A DNA stretch of 64,000 nucleotides from Prevotella sp. khp7 (GTDB lineage: Bacteria; Bacteroidota; Bacteroidia; Bacteroidales; Bacteroidaceae). The translations under genes and the position numbers were made by a program. Below the pieces are notes generated by a model, which was not told the DNA's origin, did no database searches, and worked only from the letters and a program-made list of their open reading frames with translations. The stretch is taken from positions 1-64,000 of the forward strand of contig NZ_FOIV01000004.1 of NCBI RefSeq assembly GCF_900109055.1, in the 5' to 3' direction. Positions 62,394 to 64,000 of this stretch are shown one piece after another. Position 1 is the first letter of the stretch. Every line of letters begins with the position of its first letter.

Positions 62394-63023
62394 TCACATT
62401 AACCTCTTTGCAGGATTCCCAATAACGGTTGTCCCGGTCTTTACATCCTTGATGACAAAACTCAACGCAGCCACGCGTGATTTGCTTTCCACTGTCACCT
62501 TATGGCTGATAACTGCCGATGAATGGATATTCACCTCGTCCTCTATCACGACACCACCCACGCATGTCACTCGTGTGTCTATGCGATTGAAATCGCCCAT
62601 ACGTACGTCGTGCCCAATGATAGTGTACGACTGTATCATGTTATAGTTGCCTATCACCACGTCGTTACCTATCACCGTGTCAGCTCCGATGAAGTTGCCC
62701 TTACCTATCACGACATTCGTGAGCAGGCGTGCCGTGCGGTGTATCACATTGATAAACTCACCTCCACGGCTAATGATATTTTCCATGCAGGGCTTACGTG
62801 AAGCTCCGCCAATAGAACAGACAAACACATCGTCTGCCTCAGGCTGGTATCCGCTGATGGTTCCAATGACAGGAGGATAATTCGGGAAACCGTCCAGTGC
62901 ATGGAGGTCATCATCGATAAAGCCCTTCACTTCAAACGCGTCTCCATAGCCCACGCTCTCCAAAGCGTTGCTATACACCGTGCGCCCCATGCCGCCTGCT
63001 CCTATAATAATCAGTCGTTTCAT
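62394..63023 (-). CDS. NeuD/PglD-type sugar O/N-acyltransferase
   Basis: 209 residues. An N-terminal Rossmann-like domain (LIIIGAGGMGRTVY, 4-17) is followed by a left-handed beta-helix with hexapeptide repeats from about residue 95 (VVIGKGNFIGADTVIG, then IHSSAVISH). This is the PglD/NeuD/PerB architecture; such enzymes acetylate amino or hydroxyl groups of nucleotide sugars. The conserved His is probably in HSSAVISHKV near 177. With the VioA-like aminotransferase it may acylate the new amine, either with acetyl-CoA or with a carrier-bound acyl group. Confidence 0.9.
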   Translation of the reverse strand: MKRLIIIGAGGMGRTVYSNALESVGYGDAFEVKGFIDDDLHALDGFPNYPPVIGTISGYQPEADDVFVCSIGGASRKPCMENIISRGGEFINVIHRTARLLTNVVIGKGNFIGADTVIGNDVVIGNYNMIQSYTIIGHDVRMGDFNRIDTRVTCVGGVVIEDEVNIHSSAVISHKVTVESKSRVAALSFVIKDVKTGTTVIGNPAKRLM

Positions 63024-64000
63024 TATATATCTGTTTCCTTTATTTTAATCACATTTTTCTGAGCCGTCACATACGGCAGGTATTTCTTCATCAAAGGGAT
63101 GAGCAACTGGTAGCTAAACATAACTATCCCTAATAATACAACAATTGTTATTGGGATAGGTAGATGAGCATTTCTTAATAGAGGAGATAATACTTGTAGA
63201 ATCAGTTGGTGACTTACTAGAATCATTATAGAATAACGTCCCCAATATGTAATGAATGGTATATCCCGAATAATCTTTGCTGAAAAAATGACGAACAAAG
63301 TGCCTGTTATGCCACAAAGATGTTGAGCAATCGGATTGATCCAAAATATATTATGCATATAACTACATCTTCCGCCGAATATGAATGTCAAGGCGAAACA
63401 TATAATAATGAGAATGGGTAAAAACTTGCCCCATGCGTTAGGACGTAAGATATCTGTAAATTTGTTGAACAAATAACCTACACTAAAAAAGGGAAGTGCT
63501 GCCAATGCAGAGTCAACAAAACCCAAAAGGTTAATATGCGAAGCAATAAACAAGGAATTGGCCATACCTACGGCAAAACAAAAAATAGTCAGCAGAACAG
63601 CTTGCCAAACGTCAGAAACACATATCTTCTTGACTATAGTAACACATAGATAGAAAAGTATGTTAACAATGAAAAGACACCAGAGAAACCATAGTGGGCC
63701 GTTGGTAAATCTCCCTTCTATAATAAATGCCCATAAGCCCTGAATGCCAAGTGATTCTGTATGTGGATCCGTAATTCCAAAAGAAAGCAGAATATTGGGA
63801 TAGAGAAAGGAGGTAATAATATAGAAGAAACAAAAGGGAATCAATAATTTGTTGATTTTCCTAATGAGAAATCCTAAGAACCCTTCATATTCCTTAAAAA
63901 AAAGACCGGACAAGAAGAAATAAAGCGGCATTCGAAATGTTGATATCCAATAGACATACTCCGATTGTACACGAAGGTGTTGTAATACGTGGAATAAAAC
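63023..64000 (-). CDS. Acyltransferase 3 family membrane protein, 5' part missing
   Basis: The reading frame is open to the right window edge: upstream of the Met at 63931 it reads through ...YWISTFRMPLYFFLSG without a stop, so the gene starts outside the window and 63931 is not the true start. The visible 326 residues have about nine membrane helices and the acyltransferase-3 motif FRMPLYFFLSGLFFKEY. The N-terminal His motif lies outside. It should O-acylate a glycan at the inner membrane. The gene is AT-rich. Its stop overlaps the NeuD-like start by one base. Confidence 0.88.
   Translation of the reverse strand, partial: VLFHVLQHLRVQSEYVYWISTFRMPLYFFLSGLFFKEYEGFLGFLIRKINKLLIPFCFFYIITSFLYPNILLSFGITDPHTESLGIQGLWAFIIEGRFTNGPLWFLWCLFIVNILFYLCVTIVKKICVSDVWQAVLLTIFCFAVGMANSLFIASHINLLGFVDSALAALPFFSVGYLFNKFTDILRPNAWGKFLPILIIICFALTFIFGGRCSYMHNIFWINPIAQHLCGITGTLFVIFSAKIIRDIPFITYWGRYSIMILVSHQLILQVLSPLLRNAHLPIPITIVVLLGIVMFSYQLLIPLMKKYLPYVTAQKNVIKIKETDI

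Noticed and set aside
51614..63023. Full bacillosamine (PglC-PglD-PglE) pathway
   Set aside because: Short PGT, PglD-like and DegT enzymes are present, but the DegT motif SFHATK is closer to VioA and no PglF-type dehydratase is in the window, so I keep the assignment open.

Overview
The window looks like chromosomal DNA of a Bacteroidales bacterium, most likely Prevotella or a close relative. Many promoters carry the Bacteroidota -7 element TAnnTTTG with a TTTG-like -33 element about 20 bp upstream. The gene set is typical of the group: LutABC, a DUF4492 gene in front of cydAB, XseAB, a DUF2723 glycosyltransferase, DUF5686 and DUF2807 proteins, and an ECF sigma factor with small membrane proteins. 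Base composition is moderate, with AT-richer patches at about 53.57-54.66 kb and from 63.0 kb to the right edge. No CRISPR array, insertion sequence, prophage or tRNA gene was recognised.

Layout. Positions 1-206 hold, on the minus strand, what looks like the promoter and leader of an rRNA operon whose genes lie beyond the left edge. A Bax-inhibitor-like membrane protein and its terminator precede it. Positions 1196-3943 are the lactate-oxidising lutABC operon. Positions 3989-5297 are an ECF sigma factor with two small membrane proteins and a candidate ECF-type promoter. A tightly packed minus-strand operon (12899 down to 5381) runs MATE exporter, cytidylate-kinase-like protein, phosphoesterase, RmlB, a small sigma-like helix-turn-helix protein, PurT, a QdtA/FdtA-type ketoisomerase, a GNAT acyltransferase and a DegT aminotransferase. 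The sugar genes fit a dTDP-3-amino-3,6-dideoxyhexose pathway. Positions 12991-19595 (plus) hold a subtilase, XseA/XseB, IlvE, a DUF805 protein, TrmB and an Mrp ATPase.

Positions 26942-19760 (minus) encode an envelope-spanning export system (coiled-coil protein, TolC, HlyD, two ABC-2 permeases, no ATPase) followed by an amino-acid symporter. Facing away from it is the cytochrome bd operon (27064-29985). Positions 36380-30028 (minus) are a cluster with a nucleotidyltransferase, an ATP-grasp-like protein, a CDP-alcohol phosphatidyltransferase, a HAD protein, a DUF5686 outer-membrane-type protein and a TlpA-like lipoprotein, suggesting polar-lipid headgroup synthesis. A DUF2807 protein and a hybrid-free histidine kinase follow. 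Positions 38759-51550 (plus) hold an RNA methyltransferase, an S9 peptidase, PurD, two membrane proteins, a 1121-residue DUF2723 protein, a polysaccharide deacetylase and a GH3 glycosidase, closed by a strong bidirectional terminator.

The most unusual region is 51614-64000, a 14-gene minus-strand cluster cut by the right edge. It mixes surface-glycan genes (short phosphoglycosyl transferase, GT2, VioA-like aminotransferase, NeuD/PglD-like acyltransferase, acyltransferase 3, WbqC) with a miniature acyl-assembly line (two acyl carrier proteins, a KAS III, an adenylate-forming ligase and two short-chain reductases), plus a radical SAM enzyme and an ATP-grasp-like protein. The best reading is synthesis of a sugar whose amino group carries a custom-built acyl substituent. 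A separate curiosity is an 8-bp GGTAAAAA-type repeat found between genes and inside two signal-peptide coding regions, where it could cause frameshifting length changes.
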